The translations under genes and the position numbers were made by a program. 64,000 bases of DNA from Whitmania pigra (taxonomy: Eukaryota > Annelida > Clitellata > Hirudinida > Haemopidae). The notes below the pieces were generated by a model that saw only the letters and a program-made list of their open reading frames with translations, was not told the origin of the DNA and searched no databases. The stretch lies in assembly GCA_021613335.1 (NCBI GenBank), contig JAJTWR010000021.1, positions 2,686,001 to 2,750,000 of the forward strand. The letters are read 5' to 3'. Positions 12,272 to 21,529 of the stretch are shown here, one piece after another (positions within the stretch are counted from its first letter, which is position 1; each line of letters starts with the position of its first letter).

Positions 12272-12650
12272 AGAAGCCACTGAGAGCTTTCATGACCGCT
12301 GTAGGCAAACTGGGGTGGAGGCGATCGACATAACAAGGCCAATGAGAGCCCCGCATAGTCCAAGTTTGCAGATGATAAACAGACACCATGCAACATGAAG
12401 CCATTGAGAGCTTTCGCAGTCGCTCCATTCCAGACAGCAGTGACCCGCATAACAAGGCCAACGCGTGCCTCTCATAGATGGCGGTAAGAGTTGGGTCCAG
12501 CAAGACCAAACCGACAGGAACATCCGGCTGATCACCGGATGCGGCCCGCCCCCTGAAAACGTAAGGAGACTCAAAGGGCCGAAACGTTTGAAGACGGGGG
12601 AAACTCCTCTGAGGATCCCTGTCGGAGCTCCAAGGCGGAGTATTTAGTAA
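12229..12650 (+). repeat. 3' UTR of RLE element copy A
   Basis: This sequence is closely repeated at 61722-62133 (copy B), and its last ~100 bp recur at 20280-20400 and, inverted, at about 17880-17980. It contains two related modules beginning gccattgagagcttt, roughly 115 bp apart. It ends in a conserved segment, gatcaccggatgcggcc followed by gggccgaaacgttt and actcctctgaggatcc. This is probably the RNA region recognised by the element's own reverse transcriptase. Confidence 0.7.
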
Positions 12651-12984
12651 TTAGTAACAATATGTATTATATTATTTTAATAAAATCAAGTCTTGTGGTT
12701 AGTAATTTCAAAATAATTTTATTTTTGTTTAGATGGTGTGGATAATCCAACTCCATGGAAGCATTCTAGAGAAAAGATGGACAAGAATTATAGAATATTC
12801 TAACTAATGACTTCACCGATCAATTTCGTTAACTTTTGCTTTCAGAATAAACTCAAGTGTGTGTATGTATTTTAATAACGTCCATTTCATGACTAGATTA
12901 GAACGACAAAGAACATCGATGACACAAAAAATTGTTCGTAAAAATATTGCGATATGTACAGAGAAACGAACTGCATACCTGATA

Positions 12985-13200
12985 CCTAGATAAATCTAGG
13001 GCTCCTCGCACTGACACATTAGCTGATTCAGAGCTGGAAGCAGAAATGACTCTGGCAGTTTACAGAGTTGTCAACAGCATAAGCATTTCCCCTCAATTGA
13101 ATCTCAATTACTTTCGCCAAGACACTTTAACTGATATGCAGCTTTCATAAGTGATCAATTACATTCGAAATGGATAGCCTCACCTGAAGAAGGATGCGAT
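12985..13200 (+). mobile_element. Probable Gypsy-type pol fragment
   Basis: The open stretch DSELEAEMTLAVYRVVNSI, then LTDMQLS and VINYIRNG, resembles the linker between RNase H and integrase of Gypsy polyproteins. One stop interrupts it. The fragment is short and the assignment rests on pattern only. Confidence 0.4.
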
Positions 13201-13204
13201 TAAG

Positions 13205-13345
13205 TATGCCAAGAAGCGCCAGCTGAAGCGGCTTCATTCTGGATCTGGCACATGAGGAAACAAAAGAAGTCTTAAGAGGCCACTACAGGAAACCGAGTAA
13301 AGCCGTCGGTATCCGGTATGAATCCATCCACGATCCACCGAACGA
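13205..13345 (+). mobile_element. RLE retrotransposon 3' fragment
   Basis: It matches 61465-61590 of copy B: the end of the ORF (AASFWIWHMRKQKKS, stop) followed by the same 3' UTR start (gaggccac.acaggaaacc, gtatgaat, gatccaccgaacga). Confidence 0.7.
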
Positions 13346-13574
13346 ATCCTGAATATTTATTGGCCTGAAATCAGCTTTGATGTTCTGCAATAATCTATAA
13401 GCAACTGCCGTGTAAGCTAACGCCATTTGAGCGACGGTCTAGTCACTTATCTCACCATTGATGACCTGGATCATGTTGAGGATGATGAGTCGCTCCTGTT
13501 GACAATTCTGATAATCTTCAGTCGTCGCAGGAGATGACGATCCGGCGATCTCACAGTCGCTGCTCTCGATGTAC

Positions 13575-13655
13575 AAAAAAGATACCAAATAGAATTAAAT
13601 ATAAACTTAATTAATTTCGAAAACCACGTTTACAACATTATTAATAGCGAATCTA
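13575..13655 (-). repeat. 5' fragment of the ~305-bp LTR-like repeat
   Basis: The reverse complement matches the first ~80 bp of the full-length repeat (tgttgtaaacgtggttttcg through ttggtatctttt). It lies 95 bp from a full-length copy in the opposite orientation. Confidence 0.6.
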
Positions 13656-13748
13656 GGAGATCTAGGAAATCTGGTAGTCTCGGAGACCCAGCCATGACAA
13701 AAAAATTTCGGATCCTGAGGCCACGGGCACCTGTATGAATGATAATAT

Positions 13749-14055
13749 TGTAAACTTAGTTTTTGGAAATTAATTAAGTTTGTATTGTATAAATAATTAA
13801 ATTTCAGATTTCATTCTATTTGGTATCTTTTTCGGGCACGAGGTATCTCAATTAATGCTGTAGAAAGCATTCTCGATAATCACCTGACAAACAGCGAGAA
13901 TCCAGACAACTTGGAAGCCCAAATATCCATTTCCATCTTCTAAGTACCTCAATTCCTTAAACTCTTACCTTCGATTATTCACTTCCGTTAACTGAATACT
14001 TGCTTAATAAACTTACTCTAAAAACTTACTAGTTCCCGGACCTCAGGTTATTTCA
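13749..14055 (+). repeat. LTR-like interspersed repeat, full-length copy
   Basis: One of five full-length or nearly full-length copies in the window (others at 37902, 47373, 49309 and 50117). It starts TGTaaac and ends ggttatttCA. Shared internal landmarks are gataatcacctgacaaac, gaagcccaaatatcca, aagtacctcaattcctt and aataaactta. No coding sequence is present. It could be a solo LTR. Confidence 0.6.
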
Positions 14056-14065
14056 ATAATATTAA

Positions 14066-14780
14066 AATATTGCAAAATTTCAAACTTTAACGCATGACAT
14101 ATAACTTTAATAGAATTTCGTGGTCTAAGTTTTAATAATTAATCATTTCGATTTTTCTCATAATTTGACATTTTAACTTAGCAATTTTAATATTGTTAAC
14201 ATTTTAACATTTGACACTTTTTTTCAAATCCTGAATGGAATCATTTGGTTACTCCACTGGATGAAGTTGTGTTAATCATTCTTGAAACAGATCCCCGAAA
14301 CTTTTCCATAATGACAGCATTTCGCAAACTTTTTCAAAAAGTTAGTTTATTTATACAAACGATGGCAACATAGTATTTGCAAGTCTTTTTTATATTGCAA
14401 CACATATGTCTTTAATGTCATGTGCAATAAAATTATTGAATACGTTCTTGTCTTTGATGTTCATTTTATTTACTTCGATCTCTTGGGAGCTTCATTTCTT
14501 TTTGCTTTTCACTGATTAGCTTCTTGTTCATATTCGTTAACTCTTCAGCATGTTGGACTTAAATAATTTTTTGCAAATTTAATAAAATTCAAACATAGAT
14601 CACAAATTGCAATCGCTATAGCAAAACTTGAAATTCGAAGCAACTCAATCTCAAAATAAGTTAAAGTTCTAATTTAAACAGATGGGATATGAGATCGTCA
14701 CTAATTATTAGGGCTTCAGATCTATGTGCGTTAACGGGCGATTAATGCGTTAAGAAAATTTCTGCGAATAAAATAATTAG
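14066..14780. other. No recognised feature
   Basis: AT-rich sequence between the LTR-like repeat and the L2/CR1 copy. No ORF or repeat was recognised. Confidence 0.45.
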
Positions 14781-14784
14781 CGCT

Positions 14785-15588
14785 GCGAAAATTCACAGAC
14801 GCCATTAACGATTGGCATTTCGTAAACTTTCTCCAACTCAACCCGCAAAATCTGAAATAATGTTTTTCGGCACACCCCATCCTCAACAAACATCGCCGGC
14901 ACCCTTCTTCCTTCTTCTTTTACCCTAAAACTTCTCTGCGTCACTTTTGACTCCCACCTCAGCTTCAAGCAACACGCCTCCTCCATAATAAAATCCTGCA
15001 ACCACCTCATCTGGGCTATACGACATATCCGCCCATTCCTCTCGGTCGACATGACTGCTGTTCTCGCGCGCAGCCTGGTCCTCTCCCGCCTTGACTACTG
15101 CAACTCTCTCCTGTATGGCGCTTCAGCCTCCCTTATCCTCTCCCTTCAGCGCATCCAAAACAAGTTAGCTAAACTTGTTCTCCTTGATCTTAACAGCTCC
15201 GAGGCCCTGACGCAACTGCACTGGCTACCCATACATCATCGCATCATTTACGAAATGTCTTTGCTCACCTATCGCACCTTAACCACATCCAATCCCCCTA
15301 TCTCTATCATCTCATTCGCCATCGCCACATCCCCGATCGCATCCGCTCATCTTCTACAATTCATTTTCACCAACCGGTTCATAAATCATCCATAGTCAAC
15401 CGAGGCTTCTCTTATGCCTCGCCCGCCGTCTAGAACAGTCTGCCCCCATAATCCGGTCACAACCCCGCTCGAGCTCTTCAAGCGCCAGATGAAGACCTAC
15501 CTCTTCAAATCATCGCTTGACGAACCAAGGCACCTCTAACGCTACGCTTAAGGTGCCATATAAATAAACTATTATTATCATGACATGA
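14785..15588 (+). mobile_element. L2/CR1-type retrotransposon, 3' part
   Basis: The longest open frame (15051-15395) carries the conserved C-terminal block LVLSRLDYCNSLLYGAS..LQRIQNKLAKLVLLD...LHWLPIHHRI, typical of L2/CR1 reverse transcriptases. Upstream and downstream parts are recognisable in other frames (SRGFSYASPAV, LKTYLF-like end). It ends in aataaactattattatcat, the short TTA-repeat tail of this family. It is closely similar to the minus-strand copy at 35370-37110. It inserted into the hAT element that follows. Confidence 0.8.
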
Positions 15589-15589
15589 A

Positions 15590-16783
15590 TCCTACCTGTT
15601 AAGTTCCAGTTTTGCATCTTCTTTTCTAACATATGTGTAATATGAATGGGGGTCTGCTGACCTACCATGTGACTGGCATGCAACATTGCATTGTGTTTGG
15701 TGAAATCTTCATCCAGCCAGTGGACAGTCAGACTGAGTAGCGAATCTGTGCATCCAGACATCTGTTGTGAAACTTACAATGTCAACACCTTCCTCACGTG
15801 CAATGCTCTCAGCTACTTTGGCAACTAGCGCTTGATAAATATCTGGAATGAGTGAGGTTCTGAAATATTTTGAACTTGGCAACTTATATCTAGGTTCCAG
15901 GGCTTGCAGAATTCATAACTACCAGCCACCTCAAATGGCATGTCATCAAGTGCTGTGAACTCTGCAACCAGCCTGTTTATTCTCATTGATTTGTTGTCAT
16001 TTATGTCCCAAAATTTTGCTTTATCAAATACTTGGTCTATAGTAGGCTGCTTTGAACTTGAACCTGTTGGTGTCACTGCAGTGGTAGTGCCGGCAGCTTT
16101 CTTTTCGACATTAGTTTGCTCCACATTCTTTAAGAAAATGGGTGATGACGCAGATGATTGAAGAGGTTGGATGTATTATAAGTAGAGGCTGACGAACTTC
16201 CACGTGATACCAGTTTCCCACAATCATTACATCTCACTTTTGAATGATCAGTAGCATTTATTGTAAAATATTCTCGCAATGCTTACAATAGCTTACGATT
16301 CATCGTCTATAATTGAAATACCAGACTAAACGAACACACAAAATCACACATCGGAAGACGCAGAACAGGAACGCAAGAAATTTTTAACAGTTTCAACTTC
16401 AAAAAAACTTCCGGATTAGAATAGGAAGAAGACGTTTAAGAAGATCGTCCATTCAAGTACGATCACTTATGCTCATTGGTGACCAAAAAAGTAGGAACTA
16501 GACTATCAAATTCAAAAAGGAAATGTAGAGAGCACACAAAACAGTAAAACAAAATTTTTCGTTTTTAATGTTTAATTTTATCTTGAAAATATATAAAAGC
16601 AAAAGTATTTTTTTTAAAAGTATTTTCAAAAATTTTCTAAAATACTCTTAGAAAAGCATTAAAAAACCAAATCACAAAATACTCTCTTGGAGTATTTAAA
16701 ATACCAAATAAATTTTTTTCAAAATAAATATTTGCAAAATAATACAATAAATAAATACTTGTATTTGAAATACTGCACACCTT
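15590..16783 (-). mobile_element. ZBED-type hAT transposon, 5' part
   Basis: On the minus strand, a BED-like zinc finger with frame breaks (KCNDCGKLVSRG...STYNTSNLFNHL) begins near 16235. It is followed by QPTIDQVFDKAKFWD.NDNKS (16045) and the catalytic domain start TVHWLDEDFTKHNAMLHASH (15720-15650). The upstream flank is rich in aaatact/agtattt words and ends at tactgcacacc, the subterminal and terminal repeat type of this hAT group. The 3' half is absent: the frame stops exactly where the L2/CR1 tail abuts at 15590. Confidence 0.75.
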
Positions 16784-16785
16784 TG

Positions 16786-16850
16786 GGGATAAGGATAAGG
16801 ATAGGTTTAGGGTGTGGGTTAGGGCTTTGATTAGGGTTTGGCTTAAGCAA
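16786..16850 (+). repeat. Degenerate telomere-like tract
   Basis: The tract reads as imperfect repeats of ggataa and then ttaggg-like units (gtttaggg, ggttaggg, attaggg, tttggc). A reverse-orientation counterpart (attaaccctaacactaaccc) lies near 17750 and a short ggttagggttagg at 20483. This is interstitial and degenerate, not a chromosome end. Confidence 0.45.
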
Positions 16851-16851
16851 A

Positions 16852-16903
16852 TAATTTAATATTAGTTCACTTTAGCTTGCTTTCTGGATACACAGTTCCG
16901 ATG
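16852..16903 (+). repeat. 52-bp direct repeat, left copy
   Basis: The segment taatttaatattagttcact through gatacacagttccg is repeated essentially exactly at 17497-17548. The two copies bracket the RLE endonuclease fragment at 16905-17400. Confidence 0.7.
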
Positions 16904-16904
16904 A

Positions 16905-17400
16905 CCGAGAAGTGCGAATCAATCGTAAGGTTGAGGGGTCTTCCTCGAACGATCGCCCGGACATTGTTATCCTCGACAAGGGCAATCGAACGACTACAGT
17001 AGCTGATGTGGCTGTGCCATTCGAGAACGGTCAGAAACGTGAGCACAAGATCTCCAAGTATGAACATATACGACAGGAACTGGAAGCACAAGGCTACAAG
17101 ACGACGATGGGGGTAACAGTTATGCCACCACTCTGAGGAAACTCATATGTCGAGGGACATATACACCGGGCACATCACGGGCAAAATGCCTGCCAGATCG
17201 GTGGGACCCTCAGGAAACGAATCAGGGATGATCGAAGTCCGCGCCGAGGAGGCACCGGCAGATCAGAGACCTCAGGACCAAGATCCTACCCTTTCGGGAT
17301 ATAATGGGGAGATGGACACCGAACCCTGCGTTCAGAATGGAGACGGCCCCATTCTGGGCAATGCGAGCAATACTGATATGGAGTAGCCGTATGGCTGCTG
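16905..17400 (+). mobile_element. RLE endonuclease fragment of a second R2-like family
   Basis: The frame at 16912-17136 encodes DRPDIVILDKGNRTTTVADV then AVPFEN, the RPD...D.A.P core of the restriction-like endonuclease of R2-clade elements, and continues KYEHIRQELEAQGY. It differs from copies A and B (RPDLVLVS...ELTVPWED), so it represents a separate family. The downstream frame at 17147-17386 is probably 3' sequence of the same element. Confidence 0.65.
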
Positions 17401-17496
17401 CATATCGGTAAACTACTCGTAGATTAAAAATACGTGACTGCAATGATTGATTCCGTATGGAATTAAACTTGCTAAACGTTGCTTTGGCTTAGGTTA

Positions 17497-17548
17497 ATAA
17501 TTTAATATTAGTTCACTTTAGCTTGCTTTCTGGATACACAGTTCCGGG
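17497..17548 (+). repeat. 52-bp direct repeat, right copy
   Basis: Near-identical to 16852-16903. It is followed by gctgcgtatttccaaaccct, which is inverted at about 20483-20517. Confidence 0.7.
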
Positions 17549-17879
17549 CTGCGTATTTCCAAACCCTAACCAGCACCATCCATAGCTGATTAATAATTGT
17601 AAGTGCCACTGTGTCACAGCTCAGCAATCGTTTTGTAGATATTTTCGTTTTAAAAATAATAACTGTTATTGAAATATGCAATATGCAAGTAATTTAATTA
17701 ATTGAATATTAATAAAAAAAATGGGCAAATAACCCTAAAATTGTTAAATTATTAACCCTAACACTAACCCAAACCCATCCCTAACCTCGTATATGAAGTT
17801 ATTAAAACAAACTAAAATGGCGCCTGGAACTCGCAAAAGAAACCGGACACGCGCTGTCGTCGAGCGAGGAGAATCCTCA

Positions 17880-19680
17880 ACCACTAGATCTCCCAGAATC
17901 CTCAGAGGAGTGACTCTTTCTTCGAGCATTTCGGCCCTTGAAATTTCCTTACACTCTCCGAGGCTGATCAGACAAATTATCGCACTTTCGGCCTCTTTCC
18001 AGCATCACTCACATGCCACGAAAAAATTAATGGATTTCGTGGCGCGACTAATCGAGGTGTCTTTTCTCCTGCCTCACAGCTTTGAGTTCCTGTGCCTCCA
18101 TATCCATTGAGAATATGCCTCGACAGTCTCGGACACTTTTTTCATGAACTTTGTTCTTTCCTTGCTGGACAGGCCGATTTCCCTAAAAAAATGGAACAGG
18201 GATTTTCCGATCAGGCCCCGTACTTCCAAAGAAACTTCCACGTCTTTTCTCCTGCCTCACAGCTTTGAGTTCTTGTGACTCCATATCCATTGAGAATATG
18301 CCGCGACAGTCTCGGACACTTTTTTCATGAACTTTGTTCTTTCCTTGCTTGACAGGCCGGTTTCCCTAAAAAATGGAACAGGGATTTTCCGATCAGGCCC
18401 CGTACTTCGACTGCGAAGAATTGCACGTTGTATGCTTGGTCTCTCAAGCCCAGTGTCCTGTTGGTATATTTGCTGCACTTGAGCCGTTGCTTTCCTCCAT
18501 CCTATCCTCCCAAGGGATTGTTATTTTCGCCAGGATTATGGCGTCTGACTTGGCAAATCTGGCCAAATCTGGCCTCTTGCCGCTGTCCTCAAGCACCTTG
18601 GGATAGTGCTTTAAACCTGCCCTATCTGCTGCTATACGCCAGTCTTTGGCCTTCTCGAGTATACTCTTTTCTGTGGCACATACTCTCGAGCATTCGCTTT
18701 GGAGCAAGCAATCTTTACTGCTTCCGCAATCACCTTCAAGACTTGGGTGTGGCGCCATGTATATTTTCCATGTGCAAGAGCGTAGGAACATCCGGAAAGC
18801 ACGTGCCGAAGAGTTTGGTTTTCGTCGCAGAGTGCACATTTTTTATCGTCCACTAGACCCCATCGTTGCAGGCTGTCCTGAGAGGGGAGTTGGTCACAAA
18901 GGATAGTCGAAGTGGGGCATGCTCCAAATCTCCTTCCATGTGATGGTTCGCTGAAGAATCTCATCCCAAGTGGTCCACCGTCCCTGTTGAGCTTGTTGCA
19001 CAGCCTTTGTGACTCTTTCGTTCTTTAACTCCCTTCTTCTCTCCTGTAACTATGAGGGAAGACCTGGCTGCTTCAGGTGCTTGGGACCACCTCGTATTGT
19101 GACTCCACCCGACACCATGACGGTCGGTCTGAATGTGACCCCTCATTTCCTCAAAGGACAATGCTTCCTGTGCTTTCTCCAACTCTTTCTGGGCATTGAA
19201 CGTTTTTCCTGATTTGAGCACTGGCTTGACTTCACGCACTTTGGGATCTGCTGAGTTATTTATTATTCACTGCGTTCTTATTTTTTCGATCTTGAATTCC
19301 TTAACGATGGATGTTTGGCATTTTCCGCCTGACGGATGGAACTGATTCTTCTCTTGAGTTCGTTCTACAAGGCCATTAGACCAGGTCTTTTGCCTTCTTC
19401 GGCTTTTTTCCAACGACACCGTAGCGTCTTTTTCTCTCTCTTCAGGCATTTTAACTCTCTTTCTCTTCTGGACAATGTCACTTCTCTCTCCTGCTTCACT
19501 GTGGCTAGACCATATCTTCTGTGGCATTCGTCGTAAATGAAGTTTGTGAAGGCTTTCATTGATTTGTCCGTCTTCAACAACTTCTTCAACCCTTGTCCGA
19601 GCGTCTTATCCAGCTCTTCCCAAGCTTTCTTGTGATGGCATAGCAACTGTTTTTGCCGCCCCTTGACTGTTTAATAATCC
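17880..19680 (-). mobile_element. RLE retrotransposon copy C, RT-deleted
   Basis: Read on the minus strand, it starts with the region just N-terminal to RT (19646-19365, a lysine-rich WKKAEEG segment). It then jumps directly to the linker (KEFKIEKIRTQ, then REVKPVLKSGK), so the whole reverse transcriptase is missing. It continues with a knuckle (CALCDENQTLRHVLSGC), the endonuclease start (SGKRPDLARFAK...ITIPWEDRMEE) and the ORF end (GLSSKERTKFMKKVSE..SQWIW). Several frameshifts separate these. The 3' UTR with the shared gggccgaaa...ctcctctgaggat end lies at about 17980-17885. Confidence 0.75.
18058..18425 (-). repeat. ~183-bp tandem duplication inside copy C
   Basis: The unit starting tcttttctcctgcctcacag occurs at about 18060 and again at about 18243. 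The units include the ORF end and differ by a few substitutions and one A in a run. It is a local duplication of the 3' coding end. Confidence 0.75.
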
Positions 19681-19864
19681 GTTAGCAGGCTGCAAAACGA
19701 TTATTAAAAAATGACCCCTTGGTATGTCCAGCCTATCCAATCAGTCTTGGAAGTGCCAGGCAAATTGTTGTCCCAACTTGTTCAGAATGATTATTTAGGC
19801 AACTGCACAGGTAAGTAAATCAAATAACTATTGAAAGAAAAAAAGAAATACTAATCAAACTCAC

Positions 19865-20251
19865 CGAGATGTTTCCGAATCCAAGTTCTTCAATATAACA
19901 ATTGCGAATGAACGTAGTTCCAGCAAGTGTATGGAAGCAGAATGCACGAACAATATGCTTTGGTCTCGGAGTAGTTCCATGCATACTCTTATTATCAAAA
20001 GAAATCATTGGACGATCTGAGGAACGGGCTTGACTTGATGAGGGCATAGTAAGACGATTCTCTTTGATGTATGGCTCGCATATGTAGTTCATCAATCGAT
20101 GCGCTAAACCAAATGCCAAATTGAAACCTAACTCTTCAATGGACGCATTTATCAAGGAATATGGATGTTGAAAACGTATCATACTATCATACCACACACT
20201 TTGTATAAATTTGATCGAAGTCCGTATTGGCCGGAGGCCCCTCTTGTCCAT
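19865..20251 (-). CDS. Unidentified ORF ending at a splice donor
   Basis: The minus-strand frame runs 129 codons to a consensus donor (CTCG|gtgagttt at 19864). The sequence looks like folded protein (FGLAHRLMNYICEPYIKEN, HIVRAFCFHTLAGTTF) and contains two copies of the word IEELGF. I do not recognise the family. Its upstream side is cut by a G-rich tract and a transposon end near 20255-20285, so any preceding exon is lost or displaced. It may be a relic exon of a host gene or part of an unclassified transposon. Confidence 0.3.
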
Positions 20252-20261
20252 CGCCGCCCCC

Positions 20262-20405
20262 CCGCCCCCCCCTTAATCCGGCACTTACAGAGACATCCGA
20301 CTGATCACCGGATGCGGCCCATCCCCTTCAAAAGGCCGAAACGTTTTAAGACGGCGGGGAAACTCTTCTGAGGATACCTGTCGGAGCTCCAATGCGGAGT
20401 AATAA
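20262..20405 (+). mobile_element. Transposon end plus RLE 3' terminal module
   Basis: A C-rich tract and ttaatccggcac (the inverted form of the agtgccggattaag terminus seen at 59982) are followed at 20280 by the 3'-terminal module shared with copies A and B: gatcaccggatgcggccc, ggccgaaacgtttt, ggatacctgtcggagctcc. No RLE coding sequence precedes it, so it is a very short 5'-truncated insertion. Confidence 0.6.
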
Positions 20406-20482
20406 GAAACTGTGCTTCTGACTTCTTTAAGATCTAAACCAATCATAGCGTGCGCTTATAAATATTAAAATGAGTGGTGCTG

Positions 20483-20517
20483 GTTAGGGTTAGGAAATAC
20501 GCTTCCGGGCGACGAAA
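20483..20517 (-). repeat. Inverted repeat of 17545-17580
   Basis: The reverse complement (gcgtatttcctaaccctaac, then cagcacc) matches the + strand just after the right 52-bp repeat. About 2.9 kb, including copy C, lies between the two arms. Confidence 0.5.
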
Positions 20518-21094
20518 TAGTTGACTAAAAAAGTTGACGAAATAGTTATTTTTAAGCTGATGGAATGCGTTACCAGAGTTGTCATATATTTATAATTTTT
20601 CATTATTTATATTTTTAAATTTGCAAATAAAATACAATATTTGGTTGTTTTCTAAAAGTTACTTTCTATTTCATTATAGTCAGGACCACGCCTCTTGACC
20701 TGGATAATCATCTCATGAATAATTGATAAGACAAAAACCACTACAAAAACTCCAGCCAACAGTCTGGTTATCACATAACGGACGTAAAAAAAAATAATTT
20801 AATTAATTCTGGTTCTCACCTTAGGCTTTCAAGAGTTAGTCTGCGTTAAAAAAAATTGATAACCGCATTAGCTTTGGCTAGTTAATTAAATTTTAATTTC
20901 CTAATAGGCTTGCAAAAATTGGATATTAAGGCAAAAAGGATTGGTCTATTAAATAAATAAAAAAACTACTATAATAAAATAATTAATATAATAAAACTTT
21001 ATTATATTAATAATATAAAATATACGTTTTATTTATAAATTATGGCATTCTTTGTTTACGTTGAGAATATTCTGCGATTACTCCAGCTCCTGCG

Positions 21095-21529
21095 ATGGGA
21101 GCTTTTCATATTACATGTATCGTCTTAATTATTTTATACATTGGTCAAATATTGTCGAACACGTGTATCAAGACATTCGAAGGTGATCGATGTCTGAGAT
21201 TACATAACAAGACCTGTCTTACAGGTGATTTAACTTACAGCTTTACCAGTTCTATTTTGGTGTCTGGTCATTCGGAAACAAACAAAGACTTGAAATTGTG
21301 GGAAAACTTACAGCATGTGCCAAAATGTTGGGATGCCATTAGGCCCGTTCTGTGTGCGGTTTACCTACCACGCTGTGACTATAATGTTACAATAAATAAA
21401 TCAATGGTACAACTACCAAAGAAGAAAATGTGTGATCTTATGAAAGGTCCTTGTAAAATTGTTGAAGAATTAAACTTATGGCCAATACATTTAAACTGTA
21501 ATTACTATTATTATTCCGAAGGATGCAAT
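21095..21529 (+). CDS. Smo: Smoothened exon 1: signal peptide and most of the CRD
   Basis: Residues 1-145: signal peptide (MGAFHITCIVLIILYIGQIL), then the cysteine-rich domain through SEGCN. It ends at AAT|gtaagt in phase 0. The 69-bp intron that follows (21530-21598) contains an in-frame TGA, so it must be spliced. Confidence 0.93.

Larger units (their letters stand above)
10204..12650 (+). mobile_element. RLE-class (R2/NeSL-like) non-LTR retrotransposon, copy A
   Basis: This 5'-truncated copy carries, in order, the reverse transcriptase, the thumb/linker, a CCHC knuckle, the first part of a PD-(D/E)XK restriction-like endonuclease, and a 3' UTR of about 415 bp. The boundary with hAT debris at 10172-10204 marks the truncation. 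The 3' end is inferred from the shared terminal string gtcggagctccaaggcggag, also present near 20385 and, in variant form, 62115. The copy is clearly more intact than its neighbours, but it is disabled by one frameshift, one nonsense codon and an endonuclease deletion. Confidence 0.85.

Noticed and set aside
12258..12574. Overlapping minus-strand ORFs of 83-94 aa over the RLE 3' UTR, recurring at 61731-62241
   Set aside because: They are reading-frame shadows of a conserved non-coding 3' UTR; conservation is explained by element copies.
16786..16850. Chromosome end
   Set aside because: The TTAGGG-like units are few and degenerate, and the sequence continues for tens of kb on both sides.
19722..19810. 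Candidate + strand first exon (ATG, 29 codons, donor gtaagt)
   Set aside because: It is very short, has no partner exon and no family resemblance, and a minus-strand candidate exon with its own donor lies only 55 bp away.
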